Positions 8,233-21,720 of a stretch of 64,000 bases of DNA are shown here, piece after piece. Both the position numbers and the translations under genes were made by a program. Under the pieces are notes generated by a model. It worked only from the letters and a program-made list of their open reading frames with translations. It was not told the DNA's origin and searched no databases. Each line of letters starts with the position of its first letter. Within the stretch, counting starts at the first letter, position 1. Origin of the DNA: Trebonia kvetii (lineage in GTDB: Bacteria > Actinomycetota > Actinomycetes > Streptosporangiales > Streptosporangiaceae); the NCBI RefSeq assembly GCF_007827045.1, contig NZ_RPFW01000002.1, positions 1,116,001 to 1,180,000 on the forward strand, in the 5' to 3' direction.

Positions 8233-8910
8233 CTACTCCGCCTCGGGATTGAGTACCTGCTTGATCGCGGGCAGCACGGCCTCGATCGGCTGGCCGCTGC
8301 GGAACGCGATCACGGTCGTGCCGTCGGCGCCCAGTTCCGCGGACGGCGGCGCGAAACGGCGGATGACCTGGCGCATCGCCTCGTCCACCTCGCGGACCGG
8401 GTCGGTGCTCTCGCCGCGCAGCCAGCGGCGCAGCACGTGGTTGTGCGCGGCGGCCACGGCGGCGGCCATCAACTCGGCCTGCAGCGCGGCGGGCGCGGTG
8501 CGATCGTCCATCCGTTCGGCGATGAACTCGCGGAACAGCCGCTGGTAGCGGGCGACGCTGACGATCTCCCTGTCTCGCAGTGCGGGCACCGCGCTGGTCA
8601 GCGCGTACCGGCGCTTGGCCAGGTCGCCCTCGTCGAGGTAGTGCAGCAGCACCAGGCGGACCGCGTCGGTGACCGCGGCGAGGCCGTTGCTGTGGCTAGT
8701 GGAGCGCAGCCGGTCGCGGACCTGCTCGATGAGCAGGTCGTGGTCGGGGAAGATGACGTCTTCCTTGGACCGGTAGTTCCTGAAGAACGTCGCACGGCCG
8801 AGACCTGCCCGTTCGGCGATGTCGTCGACGGTTGTGTCGTCGTAACCGCGCTCGCGGAACAGATCGAACGCGGCCTGCGCGAGACGGTCGCGCGCGGTCG
8901 GCTTGCTCAT
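8233..8910 (-). CDS. TetR family transcriptional regulator
   Basis: 225 residues. The N-terminal helix-turn-helix is typical (TTVDDIAERAGLGRATFFRNYRSKEDVIF, about 26-54); the C-terminal ligand domain is not assignable. It stands upstream of the DHA2 exporter on the same strand and is divergent from bioY. Two regulatory motifs flank it: CAACTA/TAGTTG repeats in the exporter promoter and GAGACTaAGTATC in the bioY intergenic region. Which one it binds is open; either local control of the exporter or control of the acyl-CoA module is possible. Confidence 0.88.
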   Translation of the reverse strand: MSKPTARDRLAQAAFDLFRERGYDDTTVDDIAERAGLGRATFFRNYRSKEDVIFPDHDLLIEQVRDRLRSTSHSNGLAAVTDAVRLVLLHYLDEGDLAKRRYALTSAVPALRDREIVSVARYQRLFREFIAERMDDRTAPAALQAELMAAAVAAAHNHVLRRWLRGESTDPVREVDEAMRQVIRRFAPPSAELGADGTTVIAFRSGQPIEAVLPAIKQVLNPEAE

Positions 8911-8973
8911 GGTCGATCACATCCCTGGTCTAAGCTGCTGCCGCCAATTGTGCCGCCTCTTGCGGCCAAATGC

Positions 8974-8986
8974 GAGACTAAGTATC
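8974..8986. promoter_or_regulatory. 13-bp palindrome-like operator upstream of bioY operon
   Basis: GAGACTaAGTATC differs by two bases from the perfect palindrome GATACTcAGTATC at 17804-17816 in front of the mutase operon; over 18 bp the two sites match at 14. It lies in the TetR/bioY divergent region, about 40 bp before the bioY start, and both operons then share the leader ATAGGTGGTGG. This suggests one regulator for both. Confidence 0.6.
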
Positions 8987-9026
8987 ATCTCGACGAGACC
9001 CAGTTTCAATATAGGTGGTGGACATC

Positions 9027-9653
9027 TTGACCGCATCGATCGCCCTGCCGGTCCGTCGTCCGGTGCTGGCGGAGGCGCTGCCGGCGGCGTGGACCAGGAC
9101 CGGCGTCACCATCCTGCTCGGCACGGCACTGACCGCGCTCGCGGCGCAGGTGTCGATTCCCGTTCCTGGGTCTCCGGTGCCCATCACCGGGCAGACCTTC
9201 GCCGTCCTGCTGACCGCGGCCGCGCTCGGCCCGGCGCGTGGCGTGGCCTCACAGGCCCTGTACCTGCTGCTCGGCCTGGTGGGACTGCCGGTGTTCGCCG
9301 GAGCGAGCGCGGGCAGCCACGTGGTCTTCGGTGCCAGCGGCGGCTACCTGATCGGGTTCATCGTCGCGGCTGCGATCGTCGGCGCAGGCGCGCGGCGCGG
9401 CGCGGACCGCTCACCGGTGCGCACCCTGCTGCTTTACGCGCTCGCCTCAGTCGTCATTTACGCGATCGGCACGACGTGGCTCTGCCTGGACACCGGCATG
9501 AGCGCCAGCGCGGGCATCGCCGCGGGCGTGACGCCGTTTATCCCTGGCGACATCGCCAAGGCCCTGCTCGCCGCCGGGCTGCTGCCCGGGGCGTGGTGGC
9601 TGCTCGGGCGTGGCCGTTCCGCTGCTGACGAGAACGGAGCGAGCGCGCGATGA
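9027..9653 (+). CDS. bioY: biotin transporter BioY (S component)
   Basis: About 208 residues with six membrane helices and the BioY pattern ([13 protein letters not shown] near the first third, [15 protein letters not shown], then [18 protein letters not shown] near the end). BioY binds and imports biotin, alone or with an ECF energy module. The start is uncertain: TTG 9027 is preceded by AGGTGGTGG at good distance, whereas GTG 9015 has no ribosome site. It heads an operon for a biotin-dependent carboxylase, and its stop overlaps the next start (ATGA), so cofactor uptake and the apoenzyme are made together. Confidence 0.9.
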   Translation: MTASIALPVRRPVLAEALPAAWTRTGVTILLGTALTALAAQVSIPVPGSPVPITGQTFAVLLTAAALGPARGVASQALYLLLGLVGLPVFAGASAGSHVVFGASGGYLIGFIVAAAIVGAGARRGADRSPVRTLLLYALASVVIYAIGTTWLCLDTGMSASAGIAAGVTPFIPGDIAKALLAAGLLPGAWWLLGRGRSAADENGASAR

Positions 9654-11266
9654 CCACCCCCGGTGCCGGGACAGTTGACACGAGTACGGGCGACGGCGCG
9701 CTGGACCCGCACACCACCGCGGGCAAGCTCGCCGAGCTCGAGCGGCGGCGGTACGAGGCGGTGCACGCCGGATCGGCCGCCGCGGTGGAGAAGCAGCACG
9801 CGCGGGGGAAGCTGACCGCGCGCGAGCGGATCGCGCTGCTGCTCGACGAGGGCTCGTTCGTCGAGTTCGACCAGCTGGCCAGGCACCGGGCACACGGGTT
9901 CGGCATCGAGAAGAACCGCCCGTACGGTGACGGCGTGGTGACCGGGACCGGCCTGGTCGACGGCCGGCCTGTCGCGGTCTACTCCCAGGACTTCACCGTG
10001 TTCGGCGGTTCGCTCGGCGAGGTCTACGGCGAGAAGATCGTCAAGATCATGGACCACGCCATGAAGGTCGGCTGCCCGGTTGTCGGGATCAGCGACGGCG
10101 GCGGCGCCAGGATCCAGGAGGGCGTGACGGCGCTCGGGCTGTTCGCGGAGATCTTCTTCCGCAATACCCGCGCCTCCGGCGTCATCCCGCAGATCTCGCT
10201 GATCATGGGGCCGGCGGCAGGCGGCGCGGTCTACTCCCCCGCCATCACCGACTTCACGCTGATGGTCGAGGGCACCAGCCACATGTTCATCACCGGACCC
10301 GACGTGATCAAGACGGTCACCGGGGAGGACGTCAGCTTCGAGGACCTCGGCGGCGCCCGCACGCACGCCACCAGGTCCGGCGTGGCGCACTACCACGCGA
10401 GCGACGAGCAGGACTGCATCGAGTACGCCCGGCTGCTGCTGTCCTACCTGCCCTCGAACAACCTCGATGAGCCGCCCGTTTCCCTTGTTGATCCGGATCT
10501 GGGGATCGGCCCGGGCGACGAGGAACTCGACACGCTGATACCGGACTCGCCGAACCAGCCGTATGACATGCACCGGGTCATCGAGACGGTGCTTGACCCG
10601 GACACCTTCTGCGAGGTCCACCAGGACTTCGCCGCCAACATCGTGGTGGGGTTCGGCCGGGTCGCCGGGTCGCCGGTGGGGGTGGTGGCAAACCAGCCGA
10701 TGGTCCTGGCCGGCTGCCTGGACATCGACGCGTCGGAGAAGGCCGCCCGGTTCGTGCGGACCTGCGACGCGTTCAACATCCCGGTGCTGACCTTCGTGGA
10801 CGTGCCCGGGTTCCTGCCCGGCACTGCCCAGGAGTGGGCGGGCATCATCCGCCGCGGCGCCAAGCTGCTGTTCGCCTACGCCGAGGCCACCGTTCCCAAG
10901 ATCACCGTCATCACCCGCAAGGCCTACGGCGGCGCGTACGACGTCATGGGGTCCAAGCACCTCGGCGGCGACATCAACCTGGGCTGGCCCACCGCGCAGA
11001 TCGCGGTCATGGGCGCCCAGGGCGCGGTCAACATCCTGTACCGCCGTGACATCGCGGCCGCGGATGACCCTGAAGGGCTGCGAGCCAGCAAGATCACCGA
11101 GTACGAGGACAGGTTCGCTAACCCGTACATCGCCGCGGAACGCGGTTACCTGGATGGGGTCATCCGCCCGGCAGAGACCCGGCTGGCGGTGACGCAGGCG
11201 CTGCGGTCACTGGCCAGCAAGCGGGAGACGCTGCCGCCGAAGAAGCACGGAAACATCCCGTTGTGA
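9650..11266 (+). CDS. acyl-CoA carboxylase beta subunit (carboxyltransferase, propionyl-CoA type)
   Basis: 538 residues, the length of PccB/AccD-type carboxyltransferases, with N- and C-terminal crotonase-like domains. Conserved blocks are GARIQEGV near the first oxyanion hole, [15 protein letters not shown] and [10 protein letters not shown]; the Asp in AYDVM is the residue that favours short acyl-CoA such as propionyl-CoA in characterised enzymes. It transfers CO2 from carboxybiotin to acyl-CoA. The start overlaps the bioY stop and the stop overlaps the epsilon start (GTGA). Substrate assignment is supported by the mutase genes in the same module. Confidence 0.93.
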   Translation: MTTPGAGTVDTSTGDGALDPHTTAGKLAELERRRYEAVHAGSAAAVEKQHARGKLTARERIALLLDEGSFVEFDQLARHRAHGFGIEKNRPYGDGVVTGTGLVDGRPVAVYSQDFTVFGGSLGEVYGEKIVKIMDHAMKVGCPVVGISDGGGARIQEGVTALGLFAEIFFRNTRASGVIPQISLIMGPAAGGAVYSPAITDFTLMVEGTSHMFITGPDVIKTVTGEDVSFEDLGGARTHATRSGVAHYHASDEQDCIEYARLLLSYLPSNNLDEPPVSLVDPDLGIGPGDEELDTLIPDSPNQPYDMHRVIETVLDPDTFCEVHQDFAANIVVGFGRVAGSPVGVVANQPMVLAGCLDIDASEKAARFVRTCDAFNIPVLTFVDVPGFLPGTAQEWAGIIRRGAKLLFAYAEATVPKITVITRKAYGGAYDVMGSKHLGGDINLGWPTAQIAVMGAQGAVNILYRRDIAAADDPEGLRASKITEYEDRFANPYIAAERGYLDGVIRPAETRLAVTQALRSLASKRETLPPKKHGNIPL

Positions 11267-11541
11267 ACGCGGTGAACGGGTTTGCCGGGCCCGCCGGGGT
11301 AGAGGCATTGCCCGTGATCACCGTGACCCGTGGCCGGGCGACGGACGCCGAGCTCGCCGCCGTGACAGCCGTGCTGTTCGCGGTGCGGTCGGCGGCCGCT
11401 CTCGCCGCTGACGCCGCCGCTGCCGCCGCCATCGCGCGGCGGCCGGGCTCCTCCCCGTGGGCGGAATCGGCCCGGCCGCGGCCGGATACGCTGCCGCGTC
11501 CCAGCCGCCGTGCCTGGCGTGCCTCCGCCCTGCCCCGCTGA
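11263..11541 (+). CDS. acyl-CoA carboxylase epsilon subunit
   Basis: 92 residues with the epsilon-subunit pattern: a [23 protein letters not shown] N-terminal segment and a C-terminal WRASALPR. These small actinobacterial proteins bind the beta hexamer and help assemble the alpha-beta complex. The middle is an Ala-rich helix. GTG start overlapping the beta stop by four bases. It is recognised by pattern and position and is likely bound to the neighbouring beta subunit. Confidence 0.85.
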   Translation: MNAVNGFAGPAGVEALPVITVTRGRATDAELAAVTAVLFAVRSAAALAADAAAAAAIARRPGSSPWAESARPRPDTLPRPSRRAWRASALPR

Positions 11542-11557
11542 CCCCCTGAGGAGGATC

Positions 11558-12021
11558 ATGACCACGCTGAGCAGCTCCCCGCCGCCATCCGCCGCGCTGT
11601 CGGCGGTGCCTTCGGCCGTCCCGCGTGCCCGCGTCCGGGTGGTGATCGCCAAGCCAGGTCTTGACGGTCATGACCGCGGCGCCAAGGTGGTGGCGCGCGC
11701 GCTGCGCGACGCCGGGCACGAGGTCATCTACACCGGGCTGCACCAGTCCCCGGCGCAGATCGTCGCCACCGCCATCCAGGAGGACGCCTCGGTCATCGGT
11801 CTCTCCGTGCTGTCCGGCGCGCATCTGACGGCGACCCAGGACGTGCTCAGCCTGCTGAAGCAGCAAGGAGCGGGCGACGTGCAGGTTATCGTCGGCGGCA
11901 TCATCCCGGCCGCGGACATCCCCGTACTTCGCGACATGGGGGTGCACGCCGTGTTCACACCAGGCGCGGATCTAAAGTCAATCATTGAGCTCATTGAGCA
12001 GGCAGCTGGAACGGAGCGGGC

Positions 12022-12025
<4 letters not shown>
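11558..12025 (+). CDS. B12-binding small subunit of acyl-CoA (methylmalonyl-CoA) mutase
   Basis: 155 residues. About 25 Ser/Ala/Pro-rich residues precede a Rossmann-like cobalamin domain starting [20 protein letters not shown]; His38 in DGHDRG is the lower axial cobalt ligand. Further B12 motifs are SVLSGAH and GGIIPAAD. The start follows a near-perfect ribosome site (GAGGAGG). It lies between carboxylase subunits, while its catalytic partner is encoded in the convergent operon at 16179-17765. The stop overlaps the next start (ATGA). Confidence 0.92.
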
Positions 12026-13825
<1,800 letters not shown>

Positions 13826-13836
<11 letters not shown>

Positions 13837-14242
13837 AGATCAACCGACTGAAGATGGCGCCAGTGAGCCGCAGCAGCGCCAGCTCGCGACGGCGCCGCAG
13901 CGCGATCATGATCAGCGTGTTGAGAACCGCGATCGACGTGAAGGTGAAGATCATGGCGACGAAGAACGGCCCGAGCCAGTTGTTCAGCTCGTCGTTGACG
14001 GCGTTCGCGGTGACGAGCGAGGCGCTGTCGCTCAGCTGGAGTCCGGGGTACCGCTGAACCAGCGCCCGCAGGCGACCGGCCACATCCCGGGTGTAGACCG
14101 CCACCACGGTGGCTCGAGTTTGCGTGCCGTCGCCCAGCGTGACCGCCACCCGGTCGCCGACGCGGGCGTGCGCGGCGTCGGCGCGGTGCCGCCCGAGGGC
14201 GATCGCGTCGCAGTGCAGGCCGTTGAGTGCGCCCGCAGTCAC
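13826..14242 (-). pseudogene. FtsX-like ABC permease, C-terminal fragment
   Basis: The 138-codon frame shows the end of an FtsX/MacB permease: a periplasmic piece (RVGDRVAVTLGDG, LVQRYPGLQL), one membrane segment (FFVAMIFTFTSIAVLNTLIMIALRRRRE without break) and the ELALLRLTGA loop, and then stops. A whole permease has some 400-800 residues and several more helices, and no ATPase is nearby, so this is a relic. It overlaps the end of the carboxylase alpha gene on the other strand by 11 bp. Confidence 0.75.
13829..13855. repeat. tandem 12-bp repeat at the left border of the FtsX fragment
   Basis: CCGACTGAAGAT occurs at 13829-13840 and again at 13844-13855. The inner TGAAGATCAAC (13834-13844) recurs inverted as GTTGATCTTCA at 14337-14347, so the relic is bracketed by an 11-bp inverted repeat. 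This looks like a rearrangement or insertion footprint. Confidence 0.6.
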
Positions 14243-14336
14243 GCCGACGTCGAGGCCGCCGCCCTGCCCGCCGGCGAGAATCTGAGCGGTCCTCGCCTAC
14301 CAGACCGGGCTGTTCGACTGGGCACCCGTAGGAATA

Positions 14337-14347
14337 GTTGATCTTCA
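14337..14347. repeat. right copy of 11-bp inverted repeat bracketing the FtsX relic
   Basis: GTTGATCTTCA is the reverse complement of 13834-13844. It runs into the etfA terminator stem, which starts at 14343. Confidence 0.55.
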
Positions 14348-14372
14348 CCCGCCGGGTCCCCGGCGGGTGAAG
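14343..14372 (-). terminator. terminator of the mutase-etf operon
   Basis: A perfect 13-bp stem (CTTCACCCGCCGG, 14343-14355, with 14360-14372) closes a four-base loop, seven bases beyond the etfA stop. Strong GC-rich hairpin without a T tract, as is usual in actinobacteria. Confidence 0.8.
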
Positions 14373-14378
14373 AACAAG

Positions 14379-15344
14379 CTAGCCCTTGTGCTTTTGGATT
14401 TCGTCGATGAGCTGGGGGACGACGGTGAACAGGTCGCCGACGATGCCGTAGTCGGCGATCTCGAAGATCGGCGCTTCGGGGTCCTTGTTGATCGCCATGA
14501 TCGTCTTGGACGTCTGCATGCCGGCCCGGTGCTGGATCGCGCCGGAGATGCCGACCGCGACGTACAGCTGCGGGGAGACGGTCTTGCCGGTCTGCCCGAC
14601 CTGGAACTGGTGCGGGTACCAGCCCGCGTCGGTCACCGCGCGAGAGGCACCCACGGCGGCGCCGAGGCTGTCGGCGAGCTTCTCGATGATGGCGAACCCG
14701 TCGGCCGACCCGGTGCCGCGCCCGCCGGAGACCACGACCTGCGCCTCGGTCAGTTCCGGCCGCTCGCCCTTCTCCGCCACGACCCGCTCGCTGATGACCG
14801 CGGTCTTGGCCGCGTCCGAGGCCGCGAAGGAGACCGCCTCCACCGCGGCCGCGCCGGCCGATGCCTCGGGGCTGATCGCGTTCGGGCGGACCGCGATGAT
14901 CGGGGTGCCCGCCTTCACGGTGGAGTGCACGGTGATCGACCCGCCGAAGTTCGGCTGCTCCGCCACCGGCCCGCCGTCGCCGGCGGTGACGTTGACCGCG
15001 TCGCTGAGCACCCCCGAGCCTGTCTTGACCGCCAGCCGCCCGGCGATCTCCTTGCCCTCGGTCGTCCCGGCGACCAGCACCGCCGCCGGCGACACCGAAG
15101 CGACCAGCTGCGCCAGCAGCTCCGCCGCCGGCGCTACCACGTACGACGTGAAGTCGGCCGAGTCGGCGGCGTAGACCTTCTCCGCGCCGTACTCCCCGAG
15201 CCGCCCCGCCGCGGCCTGCGCGCCGGGCCCCGTCCACACCACGGCGGGCGCGCCGAGCCGCCTGGCGGCGGTCAGCAGTTCCAGGGTGACCTTCTTGACC
15301 TCGCCGTCCGCGGTGTGCTCCGCGAGGACCAGTACCTCAGCCAT
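14379..15344 (-). CDS. etfA: electron transfer flavoprotein alpha subunit
   Basis: 321 residues, the family length. The C-terminal FAD domain shows VVSGGRGTG near residue 200, SRAVTDAGWYPHQFQVGQTGKTV, and QLYVAVGISGAIQHRAGM, which are the ETF alpha signatures. With EtfB it takes electrons from acyl-CoA dehydrogenases and passes them to the quinone pool. GGAG six bases before the ATG supports the start. Third gene of the mutase operon, 17 bp after etfB, which ties the module to acyl-CoA oxidation. Confidence 0.95.
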   Translation of the reverse strand: MAEVLVLAEHTADGEVKKVTLELLTAARRLGAPAVVWTGPGAQAAAGRLGEYGAEKVYAADSADFTSYVVAPAAELLAQLVASVSPAAVLVAGTTEGKEIAGRLAVKTGSGVLSDAVNVTAGDGGPVAEQPNFGGSITVHSTVKAGTPIIAVRPNAISPEASAGAAAVEAVSFAASDAAKTAVISERVVAEKGERPELTEAQVVVSGGRGTGSADGFAIIEKLADSLGAAVGASRAVTDAGWYPHQFQVGQTGKTVSPQLYVAVGISGAIQHRAGMQTSKTIMAINKDPEAPIFEIADYGIVGDLFTVVPQLIDEIQKHKG

Positions 15345-15361
15345 TTGCTCCAGTCCCCTTC

Positions 15362-16138
15362 TCAGATGAACTTCCGCCCGGCGAGGAACCCGGCCGCCTT
15401 GCCGCCGCCGTCACCCTCGTCCTTCACGATCACGCCTGCAGTGCGCGGCGGGCGGGCGGCGAAGTCATTCACCCACGTCGCCGCACCCGCCAGCCCCACC
15501 GAACCGGCGTCGACGGACAGCTCGGCCAGGGACAGGACCTGCACCGGCTTCTTCTTCGCCGCCATGATCCCCTTGAACGTCGGGTACCGGGGCTCGTTGA
15601 TCTTCTCCACCACCGAGACGACGGCCGGCAGCTGCCCGCTCACCACCGCGTACCCGTCATCGCTCACCCTGCGAATGGACACCGAGGTCCCGTCAACGTC
15701 CACCTTCGACGCCAGCGTCAGCTGCGGCACCCCCAGCCGCTCGGCCACCATCGCGGGCACCATCCCGGTCCGCGCGTCCGTCGACTCCGACCCGAAGATC
15801 ACCAGGTCGAACCCGGTCACCGTGAGCGCCGCGGCGAGCGCAAGCGACGTCGCGAGCGCATCCGACCCGGCCAGGCCGGCGTCCAGCACGTGGACGGCCT
15901 TGTCCGCGCCCATCGACAAAGCCTTCCGGACCGACTCCGCCGCCTTGTCCGGCCCCATCGACAAGATCGTCACCTCACCGCCGTGCGCCTCCGCGATCTT
16001 CAGCCCCTCCTCGATCGCGTACTCGTCAAGCTCATTGATCAGCCCGTCGAGCGAGGCACGGTCCAGCGTGCCCTCCGGCGTGAGCCTGCGCTCAACCGCC
16101 GTGTCAGGCACCTGCTTCACGCAGACGACGATATTCAT
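15362..16138 (-). CDS. etfB: electron transfer flavoprotein beta subunit
   Basis: 258 residues from ATG 16138 with the typical start MNIVVCVKQVPDT and the adenine-nucleotide region around DLVIFGSESTDARTGMVPAMVAERLGVP (cut here to the family pattern SESTD and GMVPA). It forms the ETF dimer with EtfA. A TTG at 16153 is closer to GGAG and would add five residues; I prefer the conserved N-terminus. It lies 40 bp downstream of the mutase stop in the same operon. Confidence 0.93.
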   Translation of the reverse strand: MNIVVCVKQVPDTAVERRLTPEGTLDRASLDGLINELDEYAIEEGLKIAEAHGGEVTILSMGPDKAAESVRKALSMGADKAVHVLDAGLAGSDALATSLALAAALTVTGFDLVIFGSESTDARTGMVPAMVAERLGVPQLTLASKVDVDGTSVSIRRVSDDGYAVVSGQLPAVVSVVEKINEPRYPTFKGIMAAKKKPVQVLSLAELSVDAGSVGLAGAATWVNDFAARPPRTAGVIVKDEGDGGGKAAGFLAGRKFI

Positions 16139-16178
16139 AACGGATAAAACCAACCCTTCTCCGGGGTGTTGTGCAGAT

Positions 16179-17765
<1,587 letters not shown>

Positions 17766-17803
17766 GGAAGAACCACCACCTATGGAACTCGATCTCATTA
17801 AAC

Positions 17804-17816
17804 GATACTCAGTATC
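17804..17816. promoter_or_regulatory. perfect 13-bp palindrome upstream of mutase-etf operon
   Basis: GATACTcAGTATC, perfect around a central base, lies 38 bp before the GTG of the mutase gene, between it and the SARP gene. A near-copy lies before bioY at 8974-8986. The 12-mer arms and the same spacing to the ATAGGTGGTGG leader indicate a common operator for the two operons of the module. Confidence 0.65.
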
Positions 17817-17890
17817 ACATGCCGCGCGCAAGAGCCAGACCTTGGCATGGCCGAACGATTCCGTGGCTTCCCTACCCAGGCCAGGGACAT

Positions 17891-20800
17891 TCAGCGCGGC
17901 ACGAGGTCTCCAGGATCGTGCGCTTGCCCGCGCTCCAGCGCGGCGAGCCTGCCGCGGATGGCCTCGGACTCGGGTGCGCCGATTTCGGCGTAGACCTCGA
18001 GCGCGCGCACCAGGTGACGTTTCCCGACGGTGACGTCGCCGCAGGCGGTTAGCGCGGCGCCGAGGCCGGCGTGCGCGCGGGCCTGCTCGTAGGCGTCTCC
18101 GGTCTGGCTGGCCAGGGTCAGCGCGGCGGCGTGGCCGGCGCGGGCCTCCTGCGGACGGCTCGCGGCCATCATGATTTCACCGACGCCGTTGAGCGCCTCG
18201 GCCTCACCGGTCCTGTCACCGATCTCGCGGAACAGGGCAAGCGCCTGCTTGAAGCAGTCGATGGCCTGCTCAACCTGGCCCAGCCGCAGGTAGGCGATGC
18301 CAAGGTCGGGCAGTGCGCTTGCCAAACCGTTGCTGTCGCCGCCATCCCGGAAGCGCGCCAGGGCCTGCTGGTACCAGCCGACGGCGTGCCCGTAGTCCGC
18401 AAGCCGGATGGCGATCGAACCGAGATTGGCGATCGCGCGGGCCTCGCCTGTCGTGTCGCCCGCCTCGCGGGTCAGCGCGAGCGCCTGCCGCTGGCAGTCG
18501 CTCGCCTCGTCGTAGCGGCCCTGCCGTTCGTAGACGATGCCGAGGTTGCCGAGCGCGACGGCCTCGGCGGCGCGGTCACCCGTTGCCGCTGCCACCGCCA
18601 TGGCTTGCCGCTGATAGCCGATCGCCTCCGGATAGCGTCCCTGCCGCCAGCTGATAATGCCGAGGTTGATCAGAGCGGTGGCCTCCGCGGCGCGGTCATC
18701 CGCCAGCCGCGCAGCCCGGCTGGCGTGGCCGTGCACGGTGACGGCGTCGGCGTAGTGCCCGCCCGTCTCGAGGTAGCGGTACAAGGTGGCGGACAGCCGG
18801 GTGCTGTACGACGGAGCGCCGCGGGTCGCCGCGTGCGCGGCCACCGCGACCAGGGTGGCCCGCTCGGCGTCCAGCCAGGCGCGGGCTTCGGCGGTGCCGG
18901 CCGGCCGGGGAACCGCCGTGCCGGGCGCGCGGTCGGGCGCGGGCGGGCGGTAGTGCTTCTCCGCGGGGACCAGGACGTCCATCGCGCCCGCCGCCGCGCC
19001 GAGGTAGTAGTCGTACAGTCTGATCAGCGCCTCGTGCGGGGCGTCGCCCTGCTCGCTGTCCTGCTCGGCGGCGAGGCGGCAGGCGTAGGCGCGCAGCAGG
19101 TCGTGCATGCCGTACCTGCCCGCGCCGACCGGATGGATCAGGTGCGCCCTGGCGAGCAGGACGAGGTGGTCGCGGGCGTGGGTGGCGGACACCCCTGTGA
19201 GCGCGGCGACCGCGCTCGGGTCGAAGTCGGATCCGGGATGCAGGCCGGCCAGCCGGAACGTGCGGGCGGCGCCGGCCGGCAGGTGCCGGTAGGACCAGGA
19301 GAACACGCCGCCGATCGCGGTGCGGGCGTCGCCCCCGGCATCGAGCAGGTCGAGCCGCCGCTGCTCATCGGCGAGTTCGCCCGCCAGTTCGGCCAGGCTG
19401 CTTTGCTGGCTGTCCACGGCGAGTTCCGCGGCCACCCGCAGCGCGAGCGGCAGCCGCGCGCACTGCGCCGCCAGGGCCGCCGCGGCATCGGGCTCCACGT
19501 CGACGCGGTTCCCGATCAGCGCGCGCAGCAGTCCCAGCGCGTCCGACTGCGGCAGGATGTCCAGGTCGATCCGGCGCGCGCCATGCCGGGCGACGAGTCC
19601 GGCGAGCGAGTCGCGGCTCGTCACGAGCACGAGGCAGGACGGGCAGCCGGGCAGCAGCGGACGGACCTGCTCCACGCTCGCGGCATTGTCGAGCAGCACG
19701 AGCATCCGCCGCCCGTCGAGGAGGCTGCGGTAGGCGGCGGCGCGCTCGTCGTCACCGGGCGGGATCTGCTGCCCGGCCATGCCGAGCGCCCGCAGAAAGC
19801 CGGCGAGCGCGTCGGCCGGCGGCACCGGCTGACCGGGGTCGTAGCCGCGCAGGTTCACGTACAGCTGACCGTCGGGGAACAAGCCCGCCGCCTGCCGCGC
19901 CCAGCGCACGGCGAGTGCGGTCTTCCCCACTCCGGCCGTGCCGGACACGACGGTGATCGCCACGGCGGGTGACGGCGTGGCCGGCAGGTCAAGCGCGGCG
20001 AGCTCCGCGGCGCGCCCGGTGAACGCGGCCACGTCCGCGGGCAGCTGGGCGGGCGCGGGCCGCGGCCGCTCCCCCGGCGGCAGTTCCGCGGGCGGCCGTC
20101 CCCCGGGCGGCTGGGCGTGCTCAGCCGCGCCGTCCTGTGCCGTCTGCTGTTTCTCGTGATCCGGCGCGACGTCAAGGGCGGGATCGGCGGCGAGGATCCG
20201 CGCGTGCAGCTGCCGCAGCTCCGTGCCTGGCTCGATGCCGAGCTCGCCGGCCAGCACGCGGCGGGCGTCGGCGAACGCCGCGAGCGCCTCGGCCTGCCTG
20301 CCGCTCAGGTACAGCGCGAGCATCAGCTGGGCGCGGAACCGCTCCCGCAGCGGATGCCCGGCGACCAGTTCGACCAGCCGCTGCACGGCCTCGGAGTGGC
20401 GGCCGAGCGCGAGGATCACGTCGACATGCTCTTCGGCCGCGGCAAGCCGCTGCTCGCTGAGCCTGGTGCGGACGATCTCGGCCAGCGGGCCGGGAATGCC
20501 GGCCAGCGCGGTCCCCTGCCACAGCCGCAGCGCCACGTCGAACTGCCCGGCCGCGCCCGCCAGGTCGCCCGCCGCCAGCGACGCACGCGCCGCGGCAAGC
20601 CGCTCCGCGAATACCTCCGTGTCGAGCTGCCCCGACGCCAGCGTGAGCTGGTACCCCGCCTGCGTGGCAAGCAGCGTTCTGCTCGGCGCCCGCCGCTCCC
20701 GCCCGGGTTCGAGCACCGCCCGGAGCCTGGCCACGTGGACGTGCAACGCGTTCACCGACTGGGCGGGCAGGTCCTCGCCCCAGATCCCGTCGATCAGCTC

Positions 20801-20962
20801 GTCCCGCGCCACCACCTGGTTGGCACGGACCGCGAGCAGTCCGAGCACCGCCCGCCGCTGTGGCGCCCCGAGCTCAAGCTCCGTGTCCCCCCGCCAGGCA
20901 CGCACCGGCCCGAGCACGGCCACCCGCAGTGGCTGTTCCTCGTCGGCGGTCACTGATGTCAC
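17891..20962 (-). CDS. AfsR/SARP-type regulator with BTAD, NB-ARC and TPR regions
   Basis: 1023 residues. OmpR-like winged helix about 12-105 ([35 protein letters not shown]), bacterial transcriptional activator domain about 110-255 ([18 protein letters not shown]), a Pro-rich linker, an NB-ARC/STAND ATPase from about 310 with P-loop GTAGVGKTA at 341-349 and a Walker B-like [10 protein letters not shown], and several TPR repeats from about 740 to the end (for example [27 protein letters not shown] units). Such proteins activate secondary-metabolite or global genes. No biosynthetic cluster is in the window, so the target is unknown; the nearest promoter is that of the mutase operon. Confidence 0.93.
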   Translation of the reverse strand: MTSVTADEEQPLRVAVLGPVRAWRGDTELELGAPQRRAVLGLLAVRANQVVARDELIDGIWGEDLPAQSVNALHVHVARLRAVLEPGRERRAPSRTLLATQAGYQLTLASGQLDTEVFAERLAAARASLAAGDLAGAAGQFDVALRLWQGTALAGIPGPLAEIVRTRLSEQRLAAAEEHVDVILALGRHSEAVQRLVELVAGHPLRERFRAQLMLALYLSGRQAEALAAFADARRVLAGELGIEPGTELRQLHARILAADPALDVAPDHEKQQTAQDGAAEHAQPPGGRPPAELPPGERPRPAPAQLPADVAAFTGRAAELAALDLPATPSPAVAITVVSGTAGVGKTALAVRWARQAAGLFPDGQLYVNLRGYDPGQPVPPADALAGFLRALGMAGQQIPPGDDERAAAYRSLLDGRRMLVLLDNAASVEQVRPLLPGCPSCLVLVTSRDSLAGLVARHGARRIDLDILPQSDALGLLRALIGNRVDVEPDAAAALAAQCARLPLALRVAAELAVDSQQSSLAELAGELADEQRRLDLLDAGGDARTAIGGVFSWSYRHLPAGAARTFRLAGLHPGSDFDPSAVAALTGVSATHARDHLVLLARAHLIHPVGAGRYGMHDLLRAYACRLAAEQDSEQGDAPHEALIRLYDYYLGAAAGAMDVLVPAEKHYRPPAPDRAPGTAVPRPAGTAEARAWLDAERATLVAVAAHAATRGAPSYSTRLSATLYRYLETGGHYADAVTVHGHASRAARLADDRAAEATALINLGIISWRQGRYPEAIGYQRQAMAVAAATGDRAAEAVALGNLGIVYERQGRYDEASDCQRQALALTREAGDTTGEARAIANLGSIAIRLADYGHAVGWYQQALARFRDGGDSNGLASALPDLGIAYLRLGQVEQAIDCFKQALALFREIGDRTGEAEALNGVGEIMMAASRPQEARAGHAAALTLASQTGDAYEQARAHAGLGAALTACGDVTVGKRHLVRALEVYAEIGAPESEAIRGRLAALERGQAHDPGDLVPR

Positions 20963-21245
20963 TCTCCAGCTGGGCCAGCGGGGTCTGCCTGGCCCTGGTG
21001 CTTGCCGTCAGGAAACGACGTCCTCACCGTATCCGGGTTAGTCCGCAAACGTCCGGTCTTGACCAGATATCGCGGCCAGGGTTACGGCCATCGGTCCTGC
21101 GCCTGAACAGGCCGTTCAGCCGGCGTTAAGAGGACAGCAAGAGCGGCTGCGCCATTGTTGTCGCGCTGTGTTGTCGCCGGATCGCCAGCTGGGGGCCTGG
21201 GCTGACGTGCGGCATCAAGACGACTGAGGACAGGAGTTGGTGCGG

Positions 21246-21473
21246 ATGGCCGCCGTCAACGACGTGATGGCGGCGCAGACTCAGGCGGCGAACGCGGCCG
21301 CCTACGCCGCCACCGGGGCCGGCGGAACTGCGATCCGCTGTCCGGTGATGATCACCGGGATGCGGCAGGTCGGCACGGTCAACTTCGACCTCCTGGTCGA
21401 GTTCGACCTGACGGTGACACCGGAGGGGATGGCACCGTCAGCCATGAGGGGCGAATTACGGGCGGGCCAGTGA
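21246..21473 (+). CDS. small conserved-type protein, possibly truncated
   Basis: 75 residues from ATG 21246 (AGGAG at 21232-21236). It has an Ala/Gln-rich N-terminus and a beta-type C-terminal half (GTAIRCPVMITGMRQVG, LLVEFDLTVTPEG). The VEFDLTVTPEG segment resembles the start of a longer small-domain family in actinomycetes that goes on for another strand or two, so this copy may be shortened. Function unknown. Its stop is inside the first arm of a strong terminator. Confidence 0.45.
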   Translation: MAAVNDVMAAQTQAANAAAYAATGAGGTAIRCPVMITGMRQVGTVNFDLLVEFDLTVTPEGMAPSAMRGELRAGQ

Positions 21474-21491
21474 TTTCACTGGCCCGCCCGT
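21458..21491. terminator. strong hairpin terminator after the small gene
   Basis: A perfect 15-bp stem (ACGGGCGGGCCAGTG, 21458-21472, with 21477-21491) with an ATTT loop, followed by TCATGGTTTCTT. It covers the stop codon of the small gene and lies tail to tail with the VOC fragment, so it can act both ways. Confidence 0.85.
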
Positions 21492-21507
21492 CATGGTTTC
21501 TTCCGCC

Positions 21508-21690
21508 TTACCAGGGCCCGAACACGCAGAACTCGTTGCCTTCCGGGTCGTGGAGCAGCACATGGTCGTCGTACCTGGCGACGAGGCTCGCGCCAAATCC
21601 CGCCAGGCGTTCCATTTCGGCCCGGACCGAGTCGCAGCTCACATCCAGGTGGACGCGGTTGAGACGATATCCAGGAGTCTGGCCATGGCA
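21508..21690 (-). pseudogene. VOC/glyoxalase-like domain, C-terminal fragment
   Basis: On the minus strand an open stretch ending with TAA at 21508-21510 reads RLNRVHLDVSCDSVRAEM, then LHDPEGNEFCVFGPW, which is the last half of a glyoxalase-like VOC domain (the metal Glu of GNEFCV and the His of RVHLDV are kept). No start or N-terminal half is found upstream; the next gene on the other strand begins at 21721. A deletion remnant. Confidence 0.65.
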
Positions 21691-21720
21691 CCATCATTCC
21701 TGTCCCGCTAGCTTTTGGTC

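Noticed and set aside
17766..17890. Cobalamin riboswitch before the B12-dependent mutase
   Set aside because: The intergenic region is only 125 bp and shows no B12-box-like sequence or long leader; a palindromic operator explains it better.
20963..21245. Promoter TTGACC with -10 TTACGG before the small gene at 21246
   Set aside because: The -10 is poor and the distance to the gene is long; not strong enough to list as a feature.
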